From positions 1 to 12,780 of the forward strand of contig JAHIYS010000168.1 of NCBI GenBank assembly GCA_018814965.1: 12,780 nucleotides of DNA, in the 5' to 3' direction. How positions within the stretch are numbered: the stretch's first letter is position 1; each line of letters opens with the position of its first letter. The translations under genes were made by a program, and so were the position numbers. The DNA is from Gammaproteobacteria bacterium. GTDB taxonomy: Bacteria > Pseudomonadota > Gammaproteobacteria > UBA9339. The notes beneath the pieces were generated by a model. It made no database searches. It was not told the DNA's origin and saw nothing but the letters and a program-made list of their open reading frames with translations. Shown here one piece after another: positions 5,935-12,780 of this stretch.

Positions 5935-7869
5935 TTATGGCTTTTGAAAACTTCTTTGCTCTTTCCCTTCATCAGAATCTGCATTAAAACCTTCTAATGA
6001 ATCTTTTTCTGACTGTCTTATGTTTTCATCATCATTTAAACATTCACTCATATCACTCCTAATCCTTTCAAAAAGGAGCGCAACAATATTAGGATTAGCA
6101 ACTTCCAATGCTAATTTATATGCGTTGTGCACAACCTCATTTTTGTCATTCCAAACGACTTTATCCCCTTTTTCTAACAATATCCCGACAATTTTAGCAT
6201 CATTTTTTTGGACGGCAAGAGTAAGCGCAGTATTACCTTGACCATCTCTATCATTAACTCTAGCGCCATTTTCAAGAAGAAAGTTAATAGTATTTAGATC
6301 CCCACAAAAAACCGCACACATTAATAAAGTTGTTCCACTAGGACCAGGGAAATTAACATTAACACCATACTCCATCAAAGACTTAAAAATATCCAAGTGA
6401 TTGTAATAAATGGCGGCAAAAGGTGCACTCCACCCATAATCATAAACCTCATCAACACTTGCTTTATATTTTAATAGCTCTTGCACAACCTCTAAATGAC
6501 CAGCTTGGGCTGCATACATAAGTGGTGTCCAAGCACCTGCACTTACAGGACCAATCTTAGCACCATGCGCCAAAAGAAGTTTTATTACATCAAAAGAATT
6601 AAATTTAGCTGCAAGCATCATCGGGGTAAAACCATGTTGCCCCACAAAATCTAGATTGGCCTTATATTCTATTAATTTTGCAGCAACTTCTCGATAATTT
6701 GATCTAGCAGCTATCATCAAAGAGTTACGCCCATCATATCCAGCATAGTTAATATCATTTATTCTTTCTACAAGAACACTTACAACTGACAAATGATTGC
6801 CATGAACTGCATATAAAAGCGCATTCCAATCACTGCTTTCTTCTCGACAGTTAGGATCTGCTCCTCGATCCAAAAGCAATCTTACACCCTTCTCGTAACC
6901 ACTGGTAGCCGCATAAATCAAGGCAGTAGAGCCATATAGATCACGCATATCCACAGAAACATTATTACCAATAAAATACTCCATGGATTCTAAACTACCT
7001 AATTTAGCTGCCAAGTGAATCCCAGAAATTTTATTTGCATAATCTATTTTTACATCTAATGCAACCCCAGAGTCTCGTAAAGCATCGGCCGTAGGTGGAT
7101 AGAGCTTTGAAGTTCTAGCAAATGAATAGATCTTAAAACACAGGGGACATAACCGACCATCACCAACGGCAGCCATCCCTGCATAATTTGCCTCTAAAAT
7201 ATTATCATTAGCCAATGAACTTCGCTCAGCATTTGCAGCCCAAATATCGCGAACCAAGCTTTCAATTGAGCCATGAACGGTCTCGCCGACTTCACTATTA
7301 GGATCAAAATAATAATATTTAGATTTTTCTTTAAATAATGCAGTTGCGTGATTATGCGACAAAATAATAATTAATTTATGTTCTTGAATAAGATTTTTAG
7401 TGTTTAATAATTTTGTAAGTTGCGCCGAGTCAAATATTGCTGCAATAGAGTATTCCTGTTTAGGGATCCCATTTGCGGTATCAGATATAAGATCGGATAA
7501 AGCAACTTGATTTACCGGCAGTACCTTTTGGGGATTCTGAAAAAACTCTATTAGTTCAATAAATCTCTCAATATCTTGCCTATCATTTGCGGCTAAAACA
7601 TTCACTTTATTTAGATCAACGATCAAGTCCACCGTACGTAAAAACCACGAATAATCATCTCGCGACATGTTGGGCCTATTTGGCATGGTGGTTAACCATT
7701 TCGAATATGCCCATAAAGTAGCAATCCCAGCACAATAACCTAAAGAGTCTTTTAGAGACAAAAGATATTCTTGGTCTCTATCGTTCGTAAAATGCTGTAA
7801 ATATAGCTGTATCCCTTCCAAAATGGCTAACTGACTCTCCTGCTTTATCTTTTTTCTGCTAGGCAACAT
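5935..7869 (-). CDS. Ankyrin-repeat protein with papain-like N-terminal domain, candidate secreted effector
   Basis: The 644-residue protein has two parts. Residues 1 to about 270 contain GYCAGIATLW (44-53), SHNHATALF (171-179) and YYYFDPNSEVGE (185-196). The order Cys46, His174, Asp189 and the sequence context (GxCxG..W, H, FDPN) resemble C58/YopT-like cysteine proteases and related effector domains; this is a motif-level resemblance only. From about 282 to 605 there are roughly ten ankyrin repeats, several near-canonical, such as 312-341 and 512-541. The tail (605-644) is acidic and polar and ends with EQRSFQKP. Glu-rich C-termini are common in Dot/Icm type IV substrates. There is no signal peptide or membrane segment. 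Start 7869 follows a GGGAGGGTGGG tract, a strong ribosome site. It lies 86 bases after ftsB, in the slot often occupied by ispD. Host target and protease activity are inference. Confidence 0.88.
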   Translation of the reverse strand: MLPSRKKIKQESQLAILEGIQLYLQHFTNDRDQEYLLSLKDSLGYCAGIATLWAYSKWLTTMPNRPNMSRDDYSWFLRTVDLIVDLNKVNVLAANDRQDIERFIELIEFFQNPQKVLPVNQVALSDLISDTANGIPKQEYSIAAIFDSAQLTKLLNTKNLIQEHKLIIILSHNHATALFKEKSKYYYFDPNSEVGETVHGSIESLVRDIWAANAERSSLANDNILEANYAGMAAVGDGRLCPLCFKIYSFARTSKLYPPTADALRDSGVALDVKIDYANKISGIHLAAKLGSLESMEYFIGNNVSVDMRDLYGSTALIYAATSGYEKGVRLLLDRGADPNCREESSDWNALLYAVHGNHLSVVSVLVERINDINYAGYDGRNSLMIAARSNYREVAAKLIEYKANLDFVGQHGFTPMMLAAKFNSFDVIKLLLAHGAKIGPVSAGAWTPLMYAAQAGHLEVVQELLKYKASVDEVYDYGWSAPFAAIYYNHLDIFKSLMEYGVNVNFPGPSGTTLLMCAVFCGDLNTINFLLENGARVNDRDGQGNTALTLAVQKNDAKIVGILLEKGDKVVWNDKNEVVHNAYKLALEVANPNIVALLFERIRSDMSECLNDDENIRQSEKDSLEGFNADSDEGKEQRSFQKP

Positions 7870-7955
7870 AAACCCACCCTCCCTAACATCTTAAACCAAC
7901 AACATCACAATAAATTTACTAAGGATCGACAAATAAACTCTAAATATCGCACGCA

Positions 7956-8225
7956 TTATTTCACCACCTGATAAAACACCTCGCCCTTTTTGACCATACC
8001 AAGATCTCTACGAGCTCGACTTTCAATAGCACCACCACCCTTTTTTAAAGAATCAATCTCATCGATCAAAGAAAGATTGTGTTTTTCAATCTCCTCATTT
8101 TTTTCTTCTTGGGCTTGGATCTCAGTTTTTAAACGAAAAACACGGACTAAACCATCATCAGCGAACCATAGACGGTATTGTAGAATCAAAACAGCGGCAA
8201 CAAGCACTATCAGCAATGGCTTCAT
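7956..8225 (-). CDS. ftsB: Cell division protein FtsB
   Basis: FtsB is a small bitopic inner-membrane protein that joins FtsL and FtsQ in the divisome. The sequence shows one N-terminal membrane segment (LLIVLVAAVLILQYRLWF). A coiled coil follows (about 30-60), then the conserved SLKKGGGAIESRARRDLGMVKKGEVFYQVV end, which is diagnostic for FtsB. I chose the ATG at 8225 (89 residues) because it places the membrane segment at the very N-terminus as in other FtsB proteins and has a weak AAGAAG upstream. An ATG at 8243 would add six residues (95 in all) and has no visible ribosome site. It follows eno, as in many gammaproteobacteria, with a hairpin between them, and is followed by the ankyrin gene rather than ispD. 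Confidence 0.93.
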   Translation of the reverse strand: MKPLLIVLVAAVLILQYRLWFADDGLVRVFRLKTEIQAQEEKNEEIEKHNLSLIDEIDSLKKGGGAIESRARRDLGMVKKGEVFYQVVK

Positions 8226-8274
8226 AGGGAGACTTCTTGTCATTATAAAATGATTTTTTGTTTAATATACAATA

Positions 8275-8298
8275 CCAGGGGATTTATATTTCCCCTGG
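8275..8298 (-). terminator. Perfect hairpin between eno and ftsB
   Basis: CCAGGGGA (8275-8282) and TCCCCTGG (8291-8298) form a perfect 8-base GC-rich stem with an 8-base loop, 24 bases past the eno stop. No T-run follows on the minus strand. It may therefore be a weak or partial terminator, or an RNA-processing or stability hairpin that sets eno expression above ftsB. Confidence 0.5.
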
Positions 8299-8321
8299 AT
8301 CGCTTGCTAATAAACGCTTAC

Positions 8322-9614
8322 TTATTTAAAACTTCTTGGAAAAGCTTTTTTGCCAATATAACTACCTTTTGGCCCCAACTCTTCGGCAATTCTAATCAAC
8401 TGATTGTATTTTGCTACGCGATCAGTTCTGCAAAGTGAACCAGTCTTAATTTGACCAGTAGACTCAGCAACAACTAAATCAGCAATAATAGTATCTTCGG
8501 TTTCCCCTGAACGATGGGAAATTACCGCGGTGTAACCAGCATTCTTAGCCATTTTAATTGCTTCTAAGGTTTCAGTAATAGTACCAATTTGATTGAGTTT
8601 AATTAAAATCGAATTACAAACTCCGGTATCAATACCTTTTTGGAAAATTTTAGTGTTAGTAACAAACAAGTCATCACCAACGATCTGAATTTTATCCCCT
8701 AGCTTATCAGTCATCAACTTCCAACCAGCCCAATCACCCTCAGCTAATCCATCCTCAATACTAATTAATGCTGGATATTTATTGACCCAATTTGCCAAGT
8801 AATCAACAAATTCTTCAGATGTGCATGTTCTATTTTCAGATTTTATGTTGTAAACCCCATTCTCATAAAGCTCTGAGGCCGCAACATCTAAACCTAAACA
8901 AATATCAGTTCCTAGTTTAAAACCAGCATTTTCAATTGCCTGACAAATTGATTCTAAAGCCTCTTCATTGGATCGTAAGTTAGGAGCAAAACCGCCCTCA
9001 TCACCAACTGAAACTGCCAAGCCTTTAGCTTTTAAAACTTTCTTTAAATTATGGAACACTTCAGCACCATAACGCACTGCCTCTGCAATATTAGGTGCAC
9101 CAACAGGAAGAATCATAAACTCTTGAACATCTACATTATTATCAGCATGAGCACCACCATTTATAACATTCATCATAGGTACTGGAAGATAAAATGGGCC
9201 TTCACCACCAAGGTAACGATAAAGTGGCAAACCTGCTTCGGCAGCAGCGGCACGAGCAACAGCCATAGAGACAGCTAATATTGCATTTGCTCCAAAGTTA
9301 CTTTTACTTTCTGTGCCATCAAGTTTAATCATGATCTCATCAATTTTGGCCTGTTGTTTTGGATCAGCTCCAATTAAAGCTTCACGGATCTCTTTATTAA
9401 CATGACCAACTGCTTTTAATACCCCTTTGCCTAAATAACGCTTAGAGTCACCATCACGTAATTCCAATGCCTCACGTGAACCAGTAGATGCTCCAGATGG
9501 CACAGTAGCGCGCCCAACCACACCTGAAGACAAAATAACATCAGCTTCAACTGTAGGATTACCTCGTGAATCTAAAACTTCACGCCCTCGAATATCAGAA
9601 ATTGTTACGGTCAT
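8322..9614 (-). CDS. eno: Enolase (phosphopyruvate hydratase)
   Basis: Enolase converts 2-phosphoglycerate to phosphoenolpyruvate in the cytosol and is also an RNA degradosome partner in some gammaproteobacteria. With the start at 9614 the protein is 430 residues, the normal length. Visible functional residues: Ser41 in the SGASTGSRE loop, His156 in GGAHADNN, catalytic Glu206 in GDEGGFAPN, metal ligands Asp243, Glu287 and Asp314, catalytic Lys339 in LIKLNQIG, and His367 in SHRSGETED. An in-frame ATG at 9626 would add four residues, but it overlaps the GGGGG tract that serves as ribosome site for the ATG at 9614, so I prefer the latter. The gap of 147 bases after kdsA could hold its own promoter. 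Nothing in the sequence is abnormal. Confidence 0.98.
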   Translation of the reverse strand: MTVTISDIRGREVLDSRGNPTVEADVILSSGVVGRATVPSGASTGSREALELRDGDSKRYLGKGVLKAVGHVNKEIREALIGADPKQQAKIDEIMIKLDGTESKSNFGANAILAVSMAVARAAAAEAGLPLYRYLGGEGPFYLPVPMMNVINGGAHADNNVDVQEFMILPVGAPNIAEAVRYGAEVFHNLKKVLKAKGLAVSVGDEGGFAPNLRSNEEALESICQAIENAGFKLGTDICLGLDVAASELYENGVYNIKSENRTCTSEEFVDYLANWVNKYPALISIEDGLAEGDWAGWKLMTDKLGDKIQIVGDDLFVTNTKIFQKGIDTGVCNSILIKLNQIGTITETLEAIKMAKNAGYTAVISHRSGETEDTIIADLVVAESTGQIKTGSLCRTDRVAKYNQLIRIAEELGPKGSYIGKKAFPRSFK

Positions 9615-9653
9615 AAATACCCCCATTTACTATATTAATTAAAAAAACAGTCT

Positions 9654-9681
9654 TTCATAAAGCATCCTCAATCGCGGTCAA
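9654..9681 (-). promoter_or_regulatory. Possible eno promoter
   Basis: On the minus strand, TTGACC (9676-9681) and TATGAA (9654-9659) are separated by 16 bases, about 40 bases upstream of the eno start. The -35 matches the consensus at five of six positions and the -10 at four of six. Expression independent of pyrG-kdsA would suit a glycolytic gene, but the call rests only on these boxes. Confidence 0.3.
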
Positions 9682-9761
9682 AATAGATCAGAATTCATCA
9701 CATAGCAAGTACTTTTATGCTTATTCTTCAACCTCTTGGCTAGAATTGGCCATACACCCCA

Positions 9762-10580
9762 TTAAGCATGAGGATTCTTAACCACGCGGTCAATTTGTTG
9801 CAACTTTATAAGCAAAGATTCAACCTCATCAAGAGGTATCATGTTAGGACCATCACAAAGCGCTTTGTCTGGATCAGGGTGAGTTTCGCAAAATAAACCA
9901 GCAATTCCAACCGCAACCGCTGCACGCGCTAGTACAGGAATAAATTCACGCTTGCCACCAGTGGAACAACCGGTAATACCTGGCATTTGTACTGAATGTC
10001 CAGCATCAAAAATTACCGGACAATTAGTTTCTTTCATAATCTCGAGAGAACGCATATCAACCACTAAATTATTATAACCAAACGTAACTCCCCTCTCACA
10101 AACCATGATCTGATTATTGCCAGCAGAACGCGCTTTCTCTACTACATTTTTCATCTCCCATGGAGACAAAAATTGTCCTTTTTTCATATTAACTGGTTTG
10201 TTTTGTTCCATAACTTTTTTAATAAAACTAGTTTGGCGACATAAATATGATGGGGTTTGTAATACATCAACAATCGCAGCCACTTCATCATATGGAGTAT
10301 ATTCATGGACATCAGTTAGAATTGGAACTTGGACCTCTTCTTTAATCTTCCTTAAAATTCTAAGTCCCTCTGCAAATCCTGGACCAGAATAACCATCCAC
10401 CGAAGTACGATTGCCCTTTTCGAAAGAGGTTTTATAAATAAAATTTATTTTTAACTTAGATGTAAGTTCTTTTAATTTAATTGCTGATTCAATCGCAATT
10501 TTTTCACTTTCAATTACGCATGGTCCAGCAATTAAAAAAAACGGTTTGTCATTCCCAATTTCAAAACCACAAAGCTTCAT
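9762..10580 (-). CDS. kdsA: 3-deoxy-D-manno-octulosonate 8-phosphate synthase, metal-dependent class
   Basis: KdsA condenses phosphoenolpyruvate with arabinose 5-phosphate to give Kdo8P, the precursor of the inner-core sugar of lipopolysaccharide. The 272-residue protein is full length. FLIAGPCVIESE (15-26), YKTSFEKGNRTS (49-60), MKKGQFLSPWEM (132-143) and ETHPDPDKALCDGPN (232-246) are family motifs. The residues Cys21, His195, Glu232 and Asp243 have the same spacing as the metal ligands of the Aquifex enzyme, and CDGPN is the metal-class version of the last loop. The E. coli enzyme has Asn in place of the Cys, so this is the metal-dependent type. The start follows GAGGTGA and lies 19 bases after the pyrG stop, which indicates an operon with pyrG. 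Confidence 0.97.
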   Translation of the reverse strand: MKLCGFEIGNDKPFFLIAGPCVIESEKIAIESAIKLKELTSKLKINFIYKTSFEKGNRTSVDGYSGPGFAEGLRILRKIKEEVQVPILTDVHEYTPYDEVAAIVDVLQTPSYLCRQTSFIKKVMEQNKPVNMKKGQFLSPWEMKNVVEKARSAGNNQIMVCERGVTFGYNNLVVDMRSLEIMKETNCPVIFDAGHSVQMPGITGCSTGGKREFIPVLARAAVAVGIAGLFCETHPDPDKALCDGPNMIPLDEVESLLIKLQQIDRVVKNPHA

Positions 10581-10599
10581 AACATCACCTCAAATATGC

Positions 10600-12225
10600 T
10601 TATTTTTCCTGCCTAATAATAGCAGCTTTAATAAAACTAATGAAAATTGGATGCCCATTACGAGGATTGGAAGTAAATTCAGGATGGAACTGACATCCTA
10701 AAAACCATGGATGATCAGACATCTCAACCATTTCAACTAAATTATCATCGCTAGAACGCCCTGAAACTGCCAATCCCTCTGCTTCCAAAGCCGGCATCAA
10801 TTTACCATTAACTTCATAACGATGACGATAACGTTCAACAACAACTTCTTCATTATAAATTTTATATGCTAATGTCCCAGGCACAACGTGGCAAGGATAG
10901 TTGCCCAAACGCATCGTACCACCAAGCTCGAATTCACCCTCTCGCTTTTCAAGATTACCTGCAGAATCCAACCACTCACTAACCAACGCGATCACTGGAT
11001 GCTTGGTATTTTGATTAAACTCCGTACTATTAGCATCAACCATTTTGAGCACATTACGCGCAAACTCAATCACTGCAATTTGCATCCCTAAACAAATACC
11101 AAAATAAGGTATATTATTTTCACGAGCATATTGAGTAGCTATAATCATCCCTTCACTACCACGCTTGCCAAAACCACCCGGAATTAAAATTCCATCTAAT
11201 TTTGCTAGAATCCCAAGACCTTGATTCTCTAAGTCTTCAGCATCAATATACTTAATATTAACCTTAGCCCCAGCATGTAATCCAGCGTGTTTTAATGCTT
11301 CATTAACCGATTTATATGCATCATGCAAATCAACATATTTGCCAACCATAGCAATTGTAACCTCATGAGTAGCTTTTGTTGCTAAAGCGATCACATTATC
11401 CCATACAGATAAATCAACTGTTGATATAGGTAACGCTAACTTTTCAGCAACATACTCCCCTATCCCCTGATCACGCATCAATAAAGGAATTTTGTATATG
11501 TTGTCAATATCTGGCAAAGAAACTACTGCTCGCTTTTCAACGTTAGTAAACAAAGCGATTTTTTCTCGATCAAGATCGCTAATTTTATTTAGTGATCGAC
11601 AAAAAAGCATATCAGGCTGAATACCAATAGAACGCATCTCTTTTACCGAGTGTTGAGTTGGCTTGGTTTTAATCTCACCTGCAGAGGGAATAAACGGCAC
11701 TAAAGTTAAATGAACAAATAAAGTATTAAGCGCACCCAATTCAATACGCATTTGACGAATAGCTTCTAAAAATGGCAGTGACTCGATATCACCTACAGTG
11801 CCACCAATCTCAACTAATGCAACATCACTACCAGCAGCCCCCTCTTTGATTCGCAACTTAATTTCATCAGTTATATGAGGGATAACCTGTACCGTGGCTC
11901 CTAAATAATCTCCGCGACGCTCTTTACGAATAACTTCCGCATAGATTCTCCCAGAAGTCAAATTATTACCCTTTGTCATCTTGGTATTTACAAAACGCTC
12001 ATAATACCCAAGATCTAAATCGGTCTCTGCTCCATCTTCAGTTACAAACACTTCACCATGTTGAAACGGACTCATGGTGCCGGGATCAATGTTAATGTAT
12101 GGATCAAGTTTAATTAACGTAACTTTAAACCCATAACCCTCAAGTAAAGCACCCAAAGATGCAGATGTAACCCCTTTGCCAAGTGATGAAACAACTCCGC
12201 CGGTAACAAAGATATAGCGAGTCAT
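10600..12225 (-). CDS. pyrG: CTP synthase
   Basis: PyrG aminates UTP to CTP using glutamine and ATP. The 541-residue protein has the full two-domain layout. The synthetase domain starts with MTRYIFVTGGVVSSLGKG (P-loop region, 8-20) and includes KLDPYINIDPGTM (39-51) and HGEVFVTEDGAETDLDLG (56-73). The glutamine amidotransferase domain has the nucleophile Cys378 in FGICLGMQ and the His514/Glu516 pair in CQFHPEF. Start 12225 has GAGGAG eight to nine bases upstream. It is first in the pyrG-kdsA-eno-ftsB series; its CTP also feeds CMP-Kdo, linking it to kdsA. All key residues are intact and the length is typical. Confidence 0.98.
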   Translation of the reverse strand: MTRYIFVTGGVVSSLGKGVTSASLGALLEGYGFKVTLIKLDPYINIDPGTMSPFQHGEVFVTEDGAETDLDLGYYERFVNTKMTKGNNLTSGRIYAEVIRKERRGDYLGATVQVIPHITDEIKLRIKEGAAGSDVALVEIGGTVGDIESLPFLEAIRQMRIELGALNTLFVHLTLVPFIPSAGEIKTKPTQHSVKEMRSIGIQPDMLFCRSLNKISDLDREKIALFTNVEKRAVVSLPDIDNIYKIPLLMRDQGIGEYVAEKLALPISTVDLSVWDNVIALATKATHEVTIAMVGKYVDLHDAYKSVNEALKHAGLHAGAKVNIKYIDAEDLENQGLGILAKLDGILIPGGFGKRGSEGMIIATQYARENNIPYFGICLGMQIAVIEFARNVLKMVDANSTEFNQNTKHPVIALVSEWLDSAGNLEKREGEFELGGTMRLGNYPCHVVPGTLAYKIYNEEVVVERYRHRYEVNGKLMPALEAEGLAVSGRSSDDNLVEMVEMSDHPWFLGCQFHPEFTSNPRNGHPIFISFIKAAIIRQEK

Positions 12226-12453
12226 TATTTTAACTCCTCATTGATTTTTTGATGAATGCATTCTAGCAGAAATCAGCAGTAAAATAGAAATATATTTCAT
12301 AAAAAATAACAACCCAAAGCAAAGCAAGTAATAATCAAGGTTTCAAGGGATAATGTACAGAAATAAGCCAAAAAACACGCTAGCAACCGATTGAATGATT
12401 TTAGCAATATCGGTCAAAATCTAACCAGACCTTGCAAACTAAAATCTACGGCA
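12226..12453. other. Upstream region of pyrG, no gene seen
   Basis: Together with the repeat and the right-edge stretch, this makes about 555 bases without a certain gene. It holds the pyrG promoter near 12260. There is also an imperfect inverted repeat, ACCGATTG (12386-12393) against CAATATCGGT (12405-12414), of unknown meaning. An apparent plus-strand reading frame at 12391-12612 runs straight through the repeat element and is not believed. Confidence 0.6.
12260..12268 (-). promoter_or_regulatory. Extended -10 promoter of pyrG
   Basis: On the minus strand the sequence TGCTAGAAT reads as an extended -10 (TGn plus TAGAAT, five of six matches), with no good -35. Transcription would start near 12253, giving a leader of about 28 bases that contains GAGGAG. 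The -10 overlaps the 10-base palindrome GAATGCATTC (12254-12263), a possible operator or chance. Confidence 0.5.
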
Positions 12454-12580
12454 CCAAACAGCATACAAAGATTGCTTCGTCGTTACGCTTCTCGCAATGA
12501 CGGCAAAAGAACAAGATTTAACCAGCCTCGCTATATCAACAAAAGTGTCATTGCGAGCTTACGAAGTAAGCGTGGCAATC
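12454..12580 (-). repeat. Composite palindromic repeat, copy B (about 127 bases), opposite orientation to copy A
   Basis: Read on the minus strand this matches copy A (2747-2870) along its whole length. By hand alignment there are about ten substitutions and three single-base gaps, including the same spacer and the same TGCTGTTTGG end. The outer module contains a clean hairpin, GCTTAC-GAA-GTAAGC, at 12557-12571. Copy A has lost some of that pairing, so copy B is the better-preserved one. It lies about 230 bases upstream of pyrG and carries no gene. Confidence 0.85.
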
Positions 12581-12780
12581 TAGCACTAGTAAATTATTTA
12601 TGGGTTCCCTAAAGCCTAAGATTTTCTGCATCACTACTTCTGGTGATTTACTGGATTTTCTAGATACAAGCTTTCACCAGTCTATAAAAAAGCAGCTTTT
12701 AATGACAGCAAAAAAGTTCTGATTGTAACATCTCAACTCAAAGGCACCGCTGGCTCAAAATATCATTGGTCATCAAAGGG
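12581..12780. other. Right-edge stretch, possible start of a degraded or truncated gene
   Basis: On the plus strand an ATG at 12600 opens a 40-codon frame that stops at 12720-12722. A different frame is open from 12647 to the window end and reads like protein (KKVLIVTSQLKGTAGSKYH near the edge) but has no ATG or ribosome site in view. A gene start broken by a frameshift, or a real gene using an unusual start, would both fit. I recognise no family, and chance is possible over so short a stretch. Confidence 0.25.

Noticed and set aside
12391..12612. Plus-strand 73-codon open frame upstream of pyrG
   Set aside because: Most of it is the translated palindromic repeat (copy B), with a basic low-complexity product and no ribosome site.

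Overview
The window looks like a chromosomal segment of an AT-rich gammaproteobacterium, most likely a host-associated member of the Legionellales (Coxiella, Legionella, Rickettsiella, Aquicella and Berkiella relatives). This is inference from gene content. The order pyrG-kdsA-eno-ftsB is a classic gammaproteobacterial block. The KdsA is the metal-dependent type. A mevalonate-pathway HMG-CoA reductase, an ankyrin-repeat protein with an effector-like layout, and scattered GTCATTGCGAG-type palindromic repeats all sit beside that block.

Layout from left to right. (1) Positions 1-1836, minus strand: a two-gene flavoprotein operon of the NfnAB/SudAB type. The second gene, resembling glutamate synthase small chain, runs off the left edge. 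(2) Positions 1837-2407: a 570-base non-coding divergent region with a good sigma70 promoter for the next gene. (3) Positions 2408-2746, plus strand: a HinT-like HIT hydrolase, the only plus-strand gene. (4) Positions 2747-2870: copy A of a composite palindromic repeat. (5) Positions 2912-5881, minus strand: FMN reductase, a DUF523/TudS-like protein, a signal-peptide-bearing zeta-toxin-like P-loop kinase, and an HMG-CoA reductase gene broken by one in-frame TAA. (6) Positions 5935-7869: an ankyrin-repeat protein with a papain-like N-terminal domain. (7) Positions 7956-12225: ftsB, eno, kdsA and pyrG. (8) Positions 12226-12780: a pyrG promoter, copy B of the repeat in the opposite orientation, and a poorly resolved right edge.

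The housekeeping part links CTP synthesis (PyrG) and Kdo8P synthesis (KdsA), which together feed lipopolysaccharide core assembly through CMP-Kdo, with glycolysis (Eno) and division (FtsB). In many gammaproteobacteria ftsB is followed by ispD and ispF of the MEP isoprenoid pathway. Here that position holds the ankyrin protein and a mevalonate-pathway gene instead. The HMG-CoA reductase carries both a premature stop and a changed cofactor-motif residue, so the mevalonate branch may be decaying, served by another copy, or affected by a sequence error.

The strongest candidates for undescribed biology are the secreted-looking zeta-like kinase, the Cys-His-Asp plus ankyrin protein, and the pair of inverted 125-base repeats that bracket the whole minus-strand block from the FMN reductase to pyrG. 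No tRNA, rRNA, CRISPR array or transposase was seen.
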